DNA of 64,000 nucleotides from Hyphomicrobiaceae bacterium (GCA_022844225.1 JALHMC010000008.1:53667-117666); one strand, 5' to 3'; counted from the first letter of the stretch, positions 35,729 to 45,253 are shown. A program made the numbers and translations. Notes: a model not told the origin generated them from the sequence alone.

Positions 35729-37222
35729 TCAATGACCGATCGAAGGCGGTCCATCAGCATCCTCGCGAGTCTGGGCCAGCCGAACCCCGACGAACGCACC
35801 GGCGACGGCACCGATCAAGGAGCAAATAGCGAGGTATCGGAAAATGCAGTGGTCGGCAAAGCACTCGGTTGAAATGATGCTTGCCAGCACGACGGACATT
35901 AGACCGCCAAGGACGCCTCCCCCCATTAGTCCTAGTATCGCATAAGTAATGCTCTGACCGACGTTGCTTGTTGCAGGCTGTACGGCATCGTCCGGCGCAT
36001 CTGAAGCTTCATTCTGATCCAACCAACTCAGATCGGGACGCTCACTCTTGGGAATCGAGCTTCCGCCGCTCACCCGACGCGATGCGGGAGCCCCCTCCAA
36101 TCCTTCGAGTGACGGCCGAGCCGACCTTTGGGCAGCCGCGACCGACCCGGCTCGGGCGCCGCCGGCTGAGGTTTGCCGCGACAAAGCCGCTGCCTGGACC
36201 GAGCGGGAGCCGCTTTGCTGTCCACCGGCAGGTGTGCGGACGCTGCTCCCGGCCGAAGACGCATTGATGGCCTCATGTCCGGCTTTCTCCTGTTGAAGGA
36301 CAGGTTGCCGGAGGGGCTCGGGTTGAAAGAGCCGCTCACGCCATTCAACGATCGATTGAGGGCGCTCCTCCGCCTTCATCCGCAATCCGCGGTCAATGGC
36401 ATCGAGGAAGCTCTTCCGGTAGGCCGCGCGCGCGAGACGGGCTAAAGGCTGCACTTCGTCACGCACGAATCGCTCTGTCGCATCTGGCGGGAGCTTACCG
36501 CTTATCGCGCGATACAATGTGGCCGATAGGGCATAAATGTCCGTCCACGGCCCTTGAAGCTCGGGTTTCGATGTATACTGCTCTGGCGGAGAATAGCCGT
36601 GCTTGACGATGGCCGACAACGCCCGGGCCCGGCCTCGAATGGACTCGCGCGCAGAGCCGAAATCGATCAGGACCGGCTGGCCATCGTCGCGTATGAGCAG
36701 ATTGTCCGGCGAGATGTCGCGGTGCATCATGCTGTGGCGATGCACTTCCTCCAGCGCGCTGAGAAGCGGTAACAGGAGGCGATCCAGCTCCTCTTGCGAC
36801 GGCGGACGGCCGAGCCGCTTCAGCCACTGCGCCATATCCACGCCGGACTCGTAGGCGAGAACGATGTAGGCGGTACCGTTGGCCTCGAAGATGCTGGTCA
36901 CATCGACGATTGCGGGATGCTTGAATTTGGCCAGGGCGCGAGCTTCGCTGACGAAACGCTCGAGCCCCCACTTGTACGTGCCGTCGCCGGACGAGCTGGG
37001 AAGGATGGTCCGGCCGCTGCGATAGCTGAAGGCGTGCGGGAAATACTCCTTGATCGCGTACTGCTTTCCTAGCCCTTCATGCTCTGCGAGGTAGGTGATG
37101 CCGAACCCTCCGGCACCCAGGACTTCGCGGATGACGTAATGATCGACCCGCGTCCCCGTTGGCAGCGGGTAGCGCAACTGGGCGTCTGAGCCCGGCGGCC
37201 TATGCTGCTCGGAGTCGTTCAT
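35729..37222 (-). CDS. Membrane-bound Hanks-type serine/threonine protein kinase
   Basis: The protein has 497 aa. The kinase domain spans residues about 30-290: Gly-loop LGAGGFGITYLAE, Lys in YAIKEYFP, catalytic loop HRDISPDNLLI, metal loop DFGSARE, and APE-like SPPEQY. A Ser/Ala-rich linker follows, and two TM helices (about 425-475) anchor the C-terminus. The ATG at 37222 is preferred over the TTG at 37234. The kinase would phosphorylate cytoplasmic Ser/Thr. It lies beside two envelope protein genes; a functional link is inference. Confidence 0.9.
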   Translation of the reverse strand: MNDSEQHRPPGSDAQLRYPLPTGTRVDHYVIREVLGAGGFGITYLAEHEGLGKQYAIKEYFPHAFSYRSGRTILPSSSGDGTYKWGLERFVSEARALAKFKHPAIVDVTSIFEANGTAYIVLAYESGVDMAQWLKRLGRPPSQEELDRLLLPLLSALEEVHRHSMMHRDISPDNLLIRDDGQPVLIDFGSARESIRGRARALSAIVKHGYSPPEQYTSKPELQGPWTDIYALSATLYRAISGKLPPDATERFVRDEVQPLARLARAAYRKSFLDAIDRGLRMKAEERPQSIVEWRERLFQPEPLRQPVLQQEKAGHEAINASSAGSSVRTPAGGQQSGSRSVQAAALSRQTSAGGARAGSVAAAQRSARPSLEGLEGAPASRRVSGGSSIPKSERPDLSWLDQNEASDAPDDAVQPATSNVGQSITYAILGLMGGGVLGGLMSVVLASIISTECFADHCIFRYLAICSLIGAVAGAFVGVRLAQTREDADGPPSIGH

Positions 37223-37343
37223 GACCGCGCCCAATCCCGCTCGGAAAATTCTCGAGGGCTTCTGCCCTCACATGATTAGCTCAATTTGGCGAAAGCATCA
37301 AAAATGAAACTGCCCCTGTGATCGAAATCGGCCCGAAACGTCT

Positions 37344-38513
37344 TCACCGGCGCCTGGGGGCCGCCGTCTGCGCCGACCAATTGATGATCTGCACTCGGCG
37401 GTTCTCGGCCGCCCGCGGATTGCGCGGGTTCTTCAGTTGATCTTCGCCAAAACCGCGCGCGATCAGGGTATCCGGGGCAAGCTTGAACTGCTCGATCAAG
37501 AAAGCCCGGACCGAGTGGGCCCGACGATCCGACAAGGACACATTGTACGCACGAGCGCCCCTTGCATCGGTGTGACCTGCAATGACGAAGCGTTGTCCGG
37601 CCAGTCGGGGGTCGGCCAAGGCTCGCCCCAGAGTCATCAGGCTCTCGGCAGCCCCCGGTGTGACCTCGCTCGAGTCGTAGTCAAAAAGCACCTCAATATC
37701 GACGGTCGGAAGCCCCATCTCCCGCGCAATCTGCGGAGCACGTACCATCTCGGCGTCGGACGGACCGATCGGCGTCGGGAACGCTCCCTGCGGTCCGATG
37801 GGCGCACCAACCGTCGCGGTGTCTGACGTAGCCGGGGTGCCGGCGACTGGCGTCGGCCGCGGAGTTTCCGGCGCGATGCCTGATTCTGGTGATGCGAGCG
37901 GCCGCGTTTCAACCGCCTCGGGGACAGGGGGTTGAGGTGGGGCACCGACAATTGTGGTCGCCGCCGCCGGATCTGTCGCAGTGGCCGGTGCAGCGCCCGG
38001 CCCAGTGCTAGCCGCACCTGAAGCGGCTGTTCCGAAGGATGGGGAAGTTTCAACAGCTGCCGGGGCCGAAGCAACGGGGGGCGCGGACGGAGCGGCTGCC
38101 GTCGCCGGCGAATCGACGGGCAGCGGAGCCGTCGTCGTGCTCGAAGCAGTGACGGGCGTTTGCGGCTCAGGCGCGGTCGATGTCGCAGCAGTAGGCGGCG
38201 CATTTGTTGCCGGCGCGGGAGGCGCCGTCGTTGCGATCGTAGGCGGCGCGACGGGTGGGGATGCGATCGGCGATGGGACCTGAGTCGGCGTGGCGACGGG
38301 AAGCGACGGTTGCCCCGGCGACGGTGGCTGTGCAGGAGCCGCGCCGCGGAGCTTTCCGATCAAATCCTCCACCGCCTTGCGATCGGACTGCGACTGAGCG
38401 CGGTTCAAGATATCCCGAACGCTCTGACCGTCCTGGCCAGTCTGAGCCGCCAACGGTGTGCACGCAACGAGCGCCAGCGTTGCAGCAGTCACGACGGTTC
38501 TGACGTTCATGAA
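37344..38513 (-). CDS. OmpA-family lipoprotein with a long Pro/Ala linker
   Basis: The protein has 389 aa from the ATG at 38513, with AAGGA upstream. The signal peptide ends in the lipobox LVAC at about residue 17, so it is probably a lipoprotein. A short helical motif follows (SVRDILNRAQSQSDRKAVEDL), then about 180 residues of Pro/Ala/Thr-rich linker. The C-terminus is an OmpA/Pal peptidoglycan-binding domain (about 270-380): IEVLFDYDSSEVTPGA, VIAGHTDARGARAYNVSLSDRRA, GFGEDQLKNPRNPRAAENRRVQI. It ties the outer membrane to peptidoglycan. Confidence 0.9.
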   Translation of the reverse strand, partial: FMNVRTVVTAATLALVACTPLAAQTGQDGQSVRDILNRAQSQSDRKAVEDLIGKLRGAAPAQPPSPGQPSLPVATPTQVPSPIASPPVAPPTIATTAPPAPATNAPPTAATSTAPEPQTPVTASSTTTAPLPVDSPATAAAPSAPPVASAPAAVETSPSFGTAASGAASTGPGAAPATATDPAAATTIVGAPPQPPVPEAVETRPLASPESGIAPETPRPTPVAGTPATSDTATVGAPIGPQGAFPTPIGPSDAEMVRAPQIAREMGLPTVDIEVLFDYDSSEVTPGAAESLMTLGRALADPRLAGQRFVIAGHTDARGARAYNVSLSDRRAHSVRAFLIEQFKLAPDTLIARGFGEDQLKNPRNPRAAENRRVQIINWSAQTAAPRRR

Positions 38514-38634
38514 GGGCATCCTTGATCCTGACGTGCGCAATATTCGAAAGTCTACCCGCCGCAAGGCTTTGCCGCAACAAACAGCCGGCCCACGCGCCCG
38601 TCGTCAGCTGCGGACTTTCTCCGCAAGCGGCTTA

Positions 38635-39288
38635 TCACCTCCCTGGCGGACACCAATCGCGACCTGGGACGTAACCGTGGGGTCGGACCGCATGCCGGGG
38701 CCCACCCGCTGTCACGACGACCGAGCCTCGGCGCTCCGCATCAACGGGTGTCGAAATGGCAGGCGACACGCGACTTGGCCCTCCAGCTGGGACCGAAGCG
38801 GGAGCCGCGGCAGCTTCGGTCACGCCGTTTCCAGCTTGGGCCACACCGCCGCTCGACTGAACTGGGGGATTGTCGGGCACCGTGACGATCATTGTTGGAT
38901 CGGCAGGGGTACCTGTACCGCCGGACGGGACCGTTGACGGCCCGATGGACGACACGGCAGTGGCGACCGGAGCAGCCGCAGGCGGCGCCGATGTAGACTG
39001 CGCAACAGAAATCGGACTCGGTGAGCCACTCGCCGCGGCGGGCGAGCCCGGCGGCGTTGCGGGCGCAGCTTGCGCCTCAGCGCGGGAAATACCGGCAATG
39101 CCGCCGAGAATATCGCCGATGGATCGGCGTCTAGATTCGGTTTCTGCCCGGCCCAAGATCTCACGAACAGTCGCGCCACTCTGATCGGTTTGTTGTGGCA
39201 CAGTCTGAGCTGAAACGACCGTCGAACTCGCAGCCACAAGGGCGAATGCCGCGAGTGTTTGTAGGCAGCGCGAAGTTTGCCTTGTCAT
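38635..39288 (-). CDS. Exported Pro/Ala-rich protein, paralogue of the OmpA lipoprotein N-terminus
   Basis: The protein has 217 aa with AAGGA before the ATG. A signal peptide ends near SAQ (residue 27). Next comes TVREILGRAETESRRRSIGDIL, closely matching the SVRDILNRAQ...DLI motif of the neighbouring OmpA lipoprotein, and then a similar low-complexity linker. No OmpA domain follows; the protein ends after a short tail (RPHGYVPGRDWCPPGR). It may be a duplicated gene that lost its C-terminal domain. The two genes are 121 nt apart on the same strand. Confidence 0.65.
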   Translation of the reverse strand: MTRQTSRCLQTLAAFALVAASSTVVSAQTVPQQTDQSGATVREILGRAETESRRRSIGDILGGIAGISRAEAQAAPATPPGSPAAASGSPSPISVAQSTSAPPAAAPVATAVSSIGPSTVPSGGTGTPADPTMIVTVPDNPPVQSSGGVAQAGNGVTEAAAAPASVPAGGPSRVSPAISTPVDAERRGSVVVTAGGPRHAVRPHGYVPGRDWCPPGR

Positions 39289-39324
39289 GCTCCGCTTCCT
39301 TCAATGTGAATTCTTTCAATAATG

Positions 39325-39408
39325 ATCCGGTTCGTTCCGGATATTAAATACCGCGCATGTCGACCTGCAACCCAATTCTCGCCGCATGGCGGACACGAGT
39401 TCGTGTCC
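39325..39408. promoter_or_regulatory. Two inverted repeats upstream of the 39288 gene
   Basis: ATCCGG-TTCGTT-CCGGAT (39325-39342) and GGACACGA-GT-TCGTGTCC (39391-39408) lie 37 and 103 nt upstream of the start at 39288. The second has 8-bp perfect arms. Both have the size of dimer-binding operators. The remaining intergenic DNA to 39563 shows no gene. Confidence 0.35.
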
Positions 39409-39563
39409 ACGACGACAACGCTCAGGTAAATGAATTCAGCTGGGCACGCCCACGCGCCAGAACATTTGCAGGCTGGCCTGGCGACACAAACCGGCTGCAA
39501 CCACGTCTCGGTCAAATCGGTGGCCACAAGTGGCAGGCAGAGTGAATGAAGCCGAAGTAAAGC

Positions 39564-40451
39564 TTACGGTTTGCCGATCTTGGGAACTCGATACGCCGTC
39601 CGCCGCTCATCCCAGGCCGCCGCGTCGAAGCGTGCGAATACGCCACCTGGGCCTATCTGAGCATAGGGCTGAGCGAGTTCACCCGTAGCCTTTACGTCTG
39701 CCAGCATCTTGTCGCAAAGCCCGATGATCGAGGAGATCAGCATCCCCGGCAGGATGGTGATGCGGTAGCCCATCTTCTCCGCATCCTTCAGATTGACATG
39801 GGGAGTCTTGCCCTTGAGCACCATATTGAGAAGACAAGGCGCCTTGATAAGCTGGGGCACCCTTGCGACCTCCTCCATCGTCTGCGGCGCCTCGAAGAAG
39901 ACGACGTCGGCGCCAGCCTCGACAGCAGCATTCCCACGGCGGATGGCCTCGTCGAAACCGGCGACCGCGCGCGCATCAGTGCGGGCGATGATCAGGAAAT
40001 CCTTCGATCGGCGAGCGGCAGCCGCAGCACGGATCTTGGCTGCGTAATCCTCGATTGAGACCAGTTCCTTGTCATCGAGGTGACCGCACTTCTTCGGGAA
40101 GACTTGATCCTCGATGTGAATTCCCGAAACTCCGGCCCGCTCGAACTCCTGGACCGTTCGATAGGCATTGAGTTCATTCCCGTAGCCTGTATCGCTGTCC
40201 GAGACGAGCGGAACCGAGATGCAACTCGTGATGCGTCGCGCATTAGCCACCATCTCGCTCATGGTGACGAGACCGTAGTCCGGAAGCCCGTGGGCCGCAG
40301 ATGTGCCGGCACCCGTCATGTAGACAGCCGGATAGCCGGCTTGCTCGATCAGACGCGCGGTGATGCAATCGTAGGCCCCGGGTGCGACCACCATCGGGCC
40401 CGAGCGGATCATCTCTGCGAGTGACTTCGACGGTGCGGTCGTGGTTGACAT
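39564..40451 (-). CDS. Isocitrate lyase/PEP mutase family enzyme (second copy)
   Basis: The protein has 295 aa. The motifs are AVYMTGAGTSAAHGLPDYG, PLVSDSDTGYGNELNAYRTV (metal Asp pair), GIHIEDQVFPKKCGHLDDKEL, which carries the KKCGH catalytic Cys motif of true lyases, and LIIARTDARAVAGFDEAIRR. The presence of KKCGH points to a C-C lyase such as methylisocitrate lyase or a 2,3-dimethylmalate lyase, rather than a simple decarboxylase. The next gene (40564, aspartate dehydrogenase) is upstream on the same strand. Confidence 0.88.
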   Translation of the reverse strand: MSTTTAPSKSLAEMIRSGPMVVAPGAYDCITARLIEQAGYPAVYMTGAGTSAAHGLPDYGLVTMSEMVANARRITSCISVPLVSDSDTGYGNELNAYRTVQEFERAGVSGIHIEDQVFPKKCGHLDDKELVSIEDYAAKIRAAAAARRSKDFLIIARTDARAVAGFDEAIRRGNAAVEAGADVVFFEAPQTMEEVARVPQLIKAPCLLNMVLKGKTPHVNLKDAEKMGYRITILPGMLISSIIGLCDKMLADVKATGELAQPYAQIGPGGVFARFDAAAWDERRTAYRVPKIGKP

Positions 40452-40563
40452 GGATCGTCTCCAAGGAGCGGCGGAGGGTGGCGCGTTGCCACGACGATAG
40501 GATCGCGCACCGTCTCCGGCAAGCGATCGCCCGTCACCACAGCAATTGGCGACGGCGCGGCAT

Positions 40564-41379
40564 TCAGGTGCCGACGACCAGCGGCGCCGTCAGGCGCCGC
40601 AGAGCAGCAATTGCGGAAAGTGCCGTCACTTTACCGGTCGCTGGATTCTCGACCGATGGGATATTGGCGATCGTCATCGTCAGATCCGAGCTGTCGGAGC
40701 GGACCTCGATGGTGTGCACGTTACGGTCGACACCAGGATCCGCCCAGATCTCGATCATGGTTCGGTCCGGACCGATACCGGCCAGCGAGAGGGCAACGGC
40801 CACGTTGACGTTGGCAGGAAAACCAAGGATCGCCTGACGGGCGGTACCTTCGAAAACCTTGAGTGGCGACCTCAGATCTTCAACCGAGATGGCGTTCTGG
40901 ACGAGATGTGGTGCGCCGGCAAGACCGCGCGGCGGTTTGCGGGTAGTGATCCGCACGCTCTGAACAGTACCCTCAGCCACGGCCCTTACGGCATCGAGAC
41001 CCAGAAGCGCGCCTGTCGGCACGAGGATGCGGGCACCCGTCCCCTTGGCCGTCTCGACGAGATGCATGTGAGTGAGCAACTGACCGACCGAGAGCGGCAT
41101 CAGGATGCGGCCCCTCGCCACCGCAGGTTCCGCAATCTCGGCGAAATGGCGAGCCGGCACGCATTCCAGCACGATGTCGGCATGATCAGCGAGCTCTCCC
41201 AATGGCACGAGCGTTGGAAGACGGCTCAAACCGGAGAGCTTGTCTTTGGCTCTGGACTGATCGCGGGCTGCAACAGCCGTCAGCTCGATACCAGGTAGTC
41301 CGCCCCCGTCGACCTTCCGAGCGACGGCCATCCCGATGGCACCCAAGCCTCCAATGGCGAGCTTCAGCGGGTGTCTCAT
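40564..41379 (-). CDS. Aspartate dehydrogenase
   Basis: The protein has 271 aa, the normal length. The N-terminal Rossmann motif is LAIGGLGAIGMAVAR. The C-terminal domain contains LVPTGALLGLDAVRAV, LAGAPHLVQNA, VFEGTARQAILGFPANVNVAVALSLAG and ADPGVDRNVHTIEV, typical of the NadX/aspartate dehydrogenase family (DUF108). It oxidises L-aspartate to iminoaspartate/oxaloacetate with NAD(P). AGGAG precedes the ATG. The neighbouring lyase gene may share a transcript (112 nt). Confidence 0.9.
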   Translation of the reverse strand: MRHPLKLAIGGLGAIGMAVARKVDGGGLPGIELTAVAARDQSRAKDKLSGLSRLPTLVPLGELADHADIVLECVPARHFAEIAEPAVARGRILMPLSVGQLLTHMHLVETAKGTGARILVPTGALLGLDAVRAVAEGTVQSVRITTRKPPRGLAGAPHLVQNAISVEDLRSPLKVFEGTARQAILGFPANVNVAVALSLAGIGPDRTMIEIWADPGVDRNVHTIEVRSDSSDLTMTIANIPSVENPATGKVTALSAIAALRRLTAPLVVGT

Positions 41380-41427
41380 TGCTGCTCCTGTTGCACAAAC
41401 ATCTAATGCGCGTTGCTCGGGCTGGCC

Positions 41428-42108
41428 TCACCGCCGGCCGCGGAGCCCACCGACGCTGTCGAGTGCCGCCCAGTTGGTCTGAAAGAGGACGAACGCGACG
41501 ATCAACAGCCAGAAGTTCGTTGGCAGCGCCATCCACACAACGAGCGCCGTCACGACGAGGCCTAGGCCGGCGACAATACGCACGGACCAGACTGGGCCGA
41601 GTACGGGATGAAGCCAAGCATCGAGCGTACGCCCTCCGTCGAGGGGATACGACGGCAGGAGATTGAAGACCATCAGCCAGAAATTGATGCCTGCCAGTGT
41701 CGCCAACGCAAGCCCGAGCATCGGCTTGCCGATCGCCCACGCTTCGGTCGTCAACGCACCGAAACCTTGCCACAAGAGCAGGTTGGCAAAAGGGCCAGCC
41801 AGGAAGATGACGGTTTGGGCCAGCACCGATCGCGGCAGCGATGACGAGAACCGCGCCACCCCCCCGAGGCCGCCAATCTCGATCTCGTCGGTCCCGACCT
41901 TCCAGATCCGCGCCGCTAGCATGTGGCCGACCTCGTGCAGAAGGATCGAGGCCAGGATGCCGACGATGATGAGAATACCGGCGGACATCAGCTGCGTGTC
42001 GCCGGACGTGAAATACCGGTGACTGAAGATGATCAGGATCAGCACCAGCAGCATATCGAGGTAGATCGGGACGCCGGCGATGCGGCCGAGCTCGAGGCGA
42101 GTGGTCAT
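41428..42108 (-). CDS. Site-2 protease family membrane metalloprotease (M50)
   Basis: The protein has 226 aa and about six TM helices. The zinc motif HExxH is LLHEVGHMLAAR (about residues 57-68). The second ligand motif is PSYPLDGGRTLDAWL (about 153-167). It is a minimal intramembrane protease with no PDZ or CBS domain visible. Such enzymes cut membrane-anchored regulators, but no substrate is adjacent. GAGGA precedes the ATG. Confidence 0.9.
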   Translation of the reverse strand: MTTRLELGRIAGVPIYLDMLLVLILIIFSHRYFTSGDTQLMSAGILIIVGILASILLHEVGHMLAARIWKVGTDEIEIGGLGGVARFSSSLPRSVLAQTVIFLAGPFANLLLWQGFGALTTEAWAIGKPMLGLALATLAGINFWLMVFNLLPSYPLDGGRTLDAWLHPVLGPVWSVRIVAGLGLVVTALVVWMALPTNFWLLIVAFVLFQTNWAALDSVGGLRGRR

Positions 42109-42208
42109 CGTTCAGCAGTCCTCAGCCGATGTCGCTGGGCGACGGCATACATCAGTTTTGTTGACTGTCCTATGCCGGGAATGCCGACGCCTCTCGGCGT
42201 GCTCGGAA

Positions 42209-43459
42209 CTAATCCCGCCCTCGCATCCCAAGCGTCCTCAAGCGTAGAGCATTCAAGCGAATGAACCCGGCCGCGTCTTTTTGATCGTAGGCACCGCGGT
42301 CATCCTCGAAGGTGACGAGCGTGGACGAGTAGAGCGATTTCGGACTTGAGCGACCGGTGACGATGACGTTGCCCTTGTAAAGTTCGAGCATCACCTCGCC
42401 CTCGACGTGCTCCTGGCTCTTGTCGATCAGCGCCTGCAGCATCTCGCGCTCGGGGCTGAACCAGAAGCCATTGTAGATAAGCTCCGCGTAACGCGGCATC
42501 AGATCGTCCTTGAGGTGGCCAGCGCCGCGGTCGAGCGTGATCGATTCGATGGCGCGGTGCGCGGCGAGCAGGATCGTGCCGCCCGGTGTCTCGTAAATGC
42601 CGCGGCTTTTCATGCCGACGAAGCGGTTCTCGACGAGATCGATACGCCCGATGCCGTTGTCCCGGCCGAGATCGTTCAGGGTCTTCAGAAGCGTTGCCGG
42701 GCTCATGTTCTTGCCATCGATCGAGACGGCGTCACCCTTGGCGAAGCCGATCTTAATGGCTGTCACCTGGTCCGGCGCTTCCATGGGCGAGATCGTGCGC
42801 TGGTAGACCATCTCCGGCGCCTTGTGTGCCGGATCCTCGAGCACCTTTCCTTCCGAAGACGAGTGCAGCAGGTTGGCATCGACCGAATACGGCGCGTCAT
42901 TCTCCTTGCCGGTCGCAATCGGGATGCTGTGCTGCCGCGCGAATTCGATCAACTCGGCCCGGCCCTTGAACTGCCATTCGCGCCACGGCGCGATGATCCG
43001 AATCGACGGCTCGAGCGCATAATACGAGAGTTCGAACCTCACCTGATCGTTGCCCTTGCCGGTGGCACCATGGCAGACCGCGTCGGCGCCGACTTTTCGC
43101 GCAATGTCGATCTGGGCCTTGGCGATCAACGGGCGGGCGATCGACGTACCGAGGAGGTAGACGCCCTCGTAGACGGCATTGGCCCGAAACATCGGAAACA
43201 CGAAGTCGCGGACGAACTCTTCGCGCAGGTCTTCAATGAAGATGTTCTCGGCCTTGATCCCAAGCTGCAGCGCTTTTTCGCGTGCCGGCCCGAGTTCCTC
43301 GCCCTGCCCTAGATCCGCGGTGAACGTGACCACCTCGCAGCCATAGGTCTCCTGTAGCCATTTCAGGATGATCGAGGTATCGAGGCCGCCAGAGTAGGCA
43401 AGCACGACGCGCTTGACCTTGCCTTTGAGAACCTGGTCTCTCTCGGCGCTGACCGCCAT
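42209..43459 (-). CDS. argG: Argininosuccinate synthase
   Basis: The protein has 416 aa, the standard length. The ATP-pyrophosphatase P-loop is [18 protein letters not shown] near residue 18. It continues with [35 protein letters not shown], and [20 protein letters not shown]. It joins citrulline and aspartate with ATP to make argininosuccinate in arginine synthesis. GGGAG precedes the ATG. Transcribed alone. Confidence 0.97.
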   Translation of the reverse strand: MAVSAERDQVLKGKVKRVVLAYSGGLDTSIILKWLQETYGCEVVTFTADLGQGEELGPAREKALQLGIKAENIFIEDLREEFVRDFVFPMFRANAVYEGVYLLGTSIARPLIAKAQIDIARKVGADAVCHGATGKGNDQVRFELSYYALEPSIRIIAPWREWQFKGRAELIEFARQHSIPIATGKENDAPYSVDANLLHSSSEGKVLEDPAHKAPEMVYQRTISPMEAPDQVTAIKIGFAKGDAVSIDGKNMSPATLLKTLNDLGRDNGIGRIDLVENRFVGMKSRGIYETPGGTILLAAHRAIESITLDRGAGHLKDDLMPRYAELIYNGFWFSPEREMLQALIDKSQEHVEGEVMLELYKGNVIVTGRSSPKSLYSSTLVTFEDDRGAYDQKDAAGFIRLNALRLRTLGMRGRD

Positions 43460-44044
43460 CGCACATTCTCCCGAGCCGCTTCGAATGGGGGCGCACTATA
43501 GGGGCGGCGCTTACGCCCGCAAGGCGACAAAGCACGACGCGACGACATGGTAGCATGTCCAACGCTCATCCCCAGGGCTTGAAGCGCTGCGAACGGGATG
43601 TTCGGAGGTGCCTCCGCGCTGCGAAATCCATTCACGTGATCGTGAGCATCGTTGACCTCTGGTGGCCTCGCACCTCCTAAAAGCCATCCTATCTCATAGC
43701 CAAGGCCGGACTGGATGCAGAGGCCAGCGCGGAGGGGGCTTCGATCCCTCGTCCATGGGAGTGGATACCGCGCGGAACTTCTCTCCGGCTCGGCCAGTTT
43801 GTTCATTACTCAAGTCGCCCCCCCCCGATCGACGGTCAGGCTCGAAAGCCGTTTCCCCACGGCGATACGAGCCACTCAGGCCCCGGACGACGTCAACTCC
43901 CCCTTGGCCGTCCGGGGCCTCACTCTGTTTTCGGCTATCCAGCGTTGCCCTTGTCAGCCTCGAATTTCTGTGTGTCTTTGCTGGCGTGACAACGGCCTCG
44001 CGAAGGCAACGTCCGACACGCTCGATCTGAGGGAGAACGCGCGC
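43460..44044. other. 585-nt intergenic region, no protein gene supported
   Basis: Open frames exist on both strands but show no ribosome sites or recognisable products. The one clear element is the hairpin at 43878-43931. It could contain a small RNA on the plus strand (43500-43930), or a leader for the gene at 44045. Confidence 0.45.
43878..43931 (+). terminator. Strong hairpin with T-run: terminator or leader attenuator
   Basis: A perfect 12-bp stem, AGGCCCCGGACG (43878-43889) with CGTCCGGGGCCT (43909-43920), has a 19-nt loop and is followed by CACTCTGTTTTC. It lies 125 nt before the gene at 44045 on the same strand. No annotated gene precedes it, so it would terminate a small RNA or attenuate the downstream gene. 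Confidence 0.6.
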
Positions 44045-45253
44045 GTGCCTTCCAAATCAATGTCCGTCCGGCTGGCGATGGCAATCGGCATTCTGGCAGC
44101 CCTTGCGGTTGTCGCGGCGCCGCGAGACGCGCAAGCGCAGCGTATCGGCGAGGACTTGGCTGGTCGGCTCACCGAGGCTCAGACCAAGGCTTATGTCCAA
44201 TACCTGCGCGCGCAGGCTCAGCACGCGAAGGAAAACGAAGCCTATTGGGCAGTCGTCGAGGAAATGAAGGAGGCGCGCCGCCGCAAGCGCGCTGCGGGCC
44301 AAGCCTTCGTGGCCTCGGACTACGTGGCGGTCCAGCCGCCCAAATATGCCGGTCCGCCACTTCCCGCAGATGTCGCCAAGATCATCGCCGCCGTACGACC
44401 GCCGACCCCACCAGAGCCGATGGCCGACCTAGCGGACTTTCTTCGCCACGCCCGCGAGATCTACGGCTTTGTACCCACACCATCTACGGAAGCCCAATTC
44501 AAGCAGCGTTACGCGGAAGAATCGTTGGCCCTTGGACTGACGAAAGATCAGGTCGTTCGCGTCTATGCACTCGAGACCGGTGGTCGTGGCACCTACGACA
44601 TGCAGGCCGGCATCGATCCCGAGACAAAGCGGGGACGGCCGATCTCGTCGGCTCTGGGCTATGCGCAACTTCTCGGGGCCAACTCCGTGAACGAGCTTGT
44701 CAAGCATGGTGACGCCTTCATCGCTCGTCTCAATGCACTCGCGACGTCGGCCAACACGCGGCGGCGCACCCAGCTGCGCGCCAAGGCAAGCGTGGTCGGC
44801 CGGATGGTGCGCGCGGCGCGCTCGGTTCCGAACCAGTGGAGTGCGCACGTTGAGTTTTCGCGGACACCGAAAGGCCTCGGCATCCATGCCCTCAATCTCG
44901 ACGCCGACATCGGTCCGTGGTTGCAGACGATCAAGCTGCAGGGCGTGCGCGAGCATGCGGCCAAGGCCGGACGTCCGACATTGAGCGGCGCCGAAATCGA
45001 GTTGATGAATCTGGCAGGCCCGCAGACGGGCCTCGATATGATGGCGCCGGCGGGCCGGAACGTTCCAACGGCAAATTTCTTCGCGGAGCGGGCTTACAAC
45101 CGCAATCCCATCGTCAAGGATCGCACGTCGGCAGAATTGCTCGCTGCGCTGGACGATCGCATGAACCAGAACCTGCGGAAGGCTGGCTCGATCGAGTTCT
45201 TAAGGATTTTCGACGCGGTAATGGCAGCGCGTTCGCGCGCGGCCGGAAGATAG
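44045..45253 (+). CDS. Exported protein with a lysozyme-like (transglycosylase) core
   Basis: The protein has 402 aa from the GTG at 44045, which follows GAGGGAG; an ATG at 44060 is possible. A signal peptide ends near residue 32 (AAPRDAQAQ). A charged helical region follows (about 35-95). Near 171-205 the stretch VYALETGGRGTYD followed by SSALGYAQLLGANSV resembles the catalytic Glu (Glu177) and the GxxQ part of SLT/lysozyme-fold enzymes. It probably acts on peptidoglycan in the periplasm. Family assignment is by motif only. Confidence 0.6.
   Translation: MPSKSMSVRLAMAIGILAALAVVAAPRDAQAQRIGEDLAGRLTEAQTKAYVQYLRAQAQHAKENEAYWAVVEEMKEARRRKRAAGQAFVASDYVAVQPPKYAGPPLPADVAKIIAAVRPPTPPEPMADLADFLRHAREIYGFVPTPSTEAQFKQRYAEESLALGLTKDQVVRVYALETGGRGTYDMQAGIDPETKRGRPISSALGYAQLLGANSVNELVKHGDAFIARLNALATSANTRRRTQLRAKASVVGRMVRAARSVPNQWSAHVEFSRTPKGLGIHALNLDADIGPWLQTIKLQGVREHAAKAGRPTLSGAEIELMNLAGPQTGLDMMAPAGRNVPTANFFAERAYNRNPIVKDRTSAELLAALDDRMNQNLRKAGSIEFLRIFDAVMAARSRAAGR

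Noticed and set aside
43662..44030. Open frames on both strands in the gap upstream of the lysozyme-like gene
   Set aside because: They cross the strong hairpin at 43878-43920, lack ribosome sites and give no recognisable protein.
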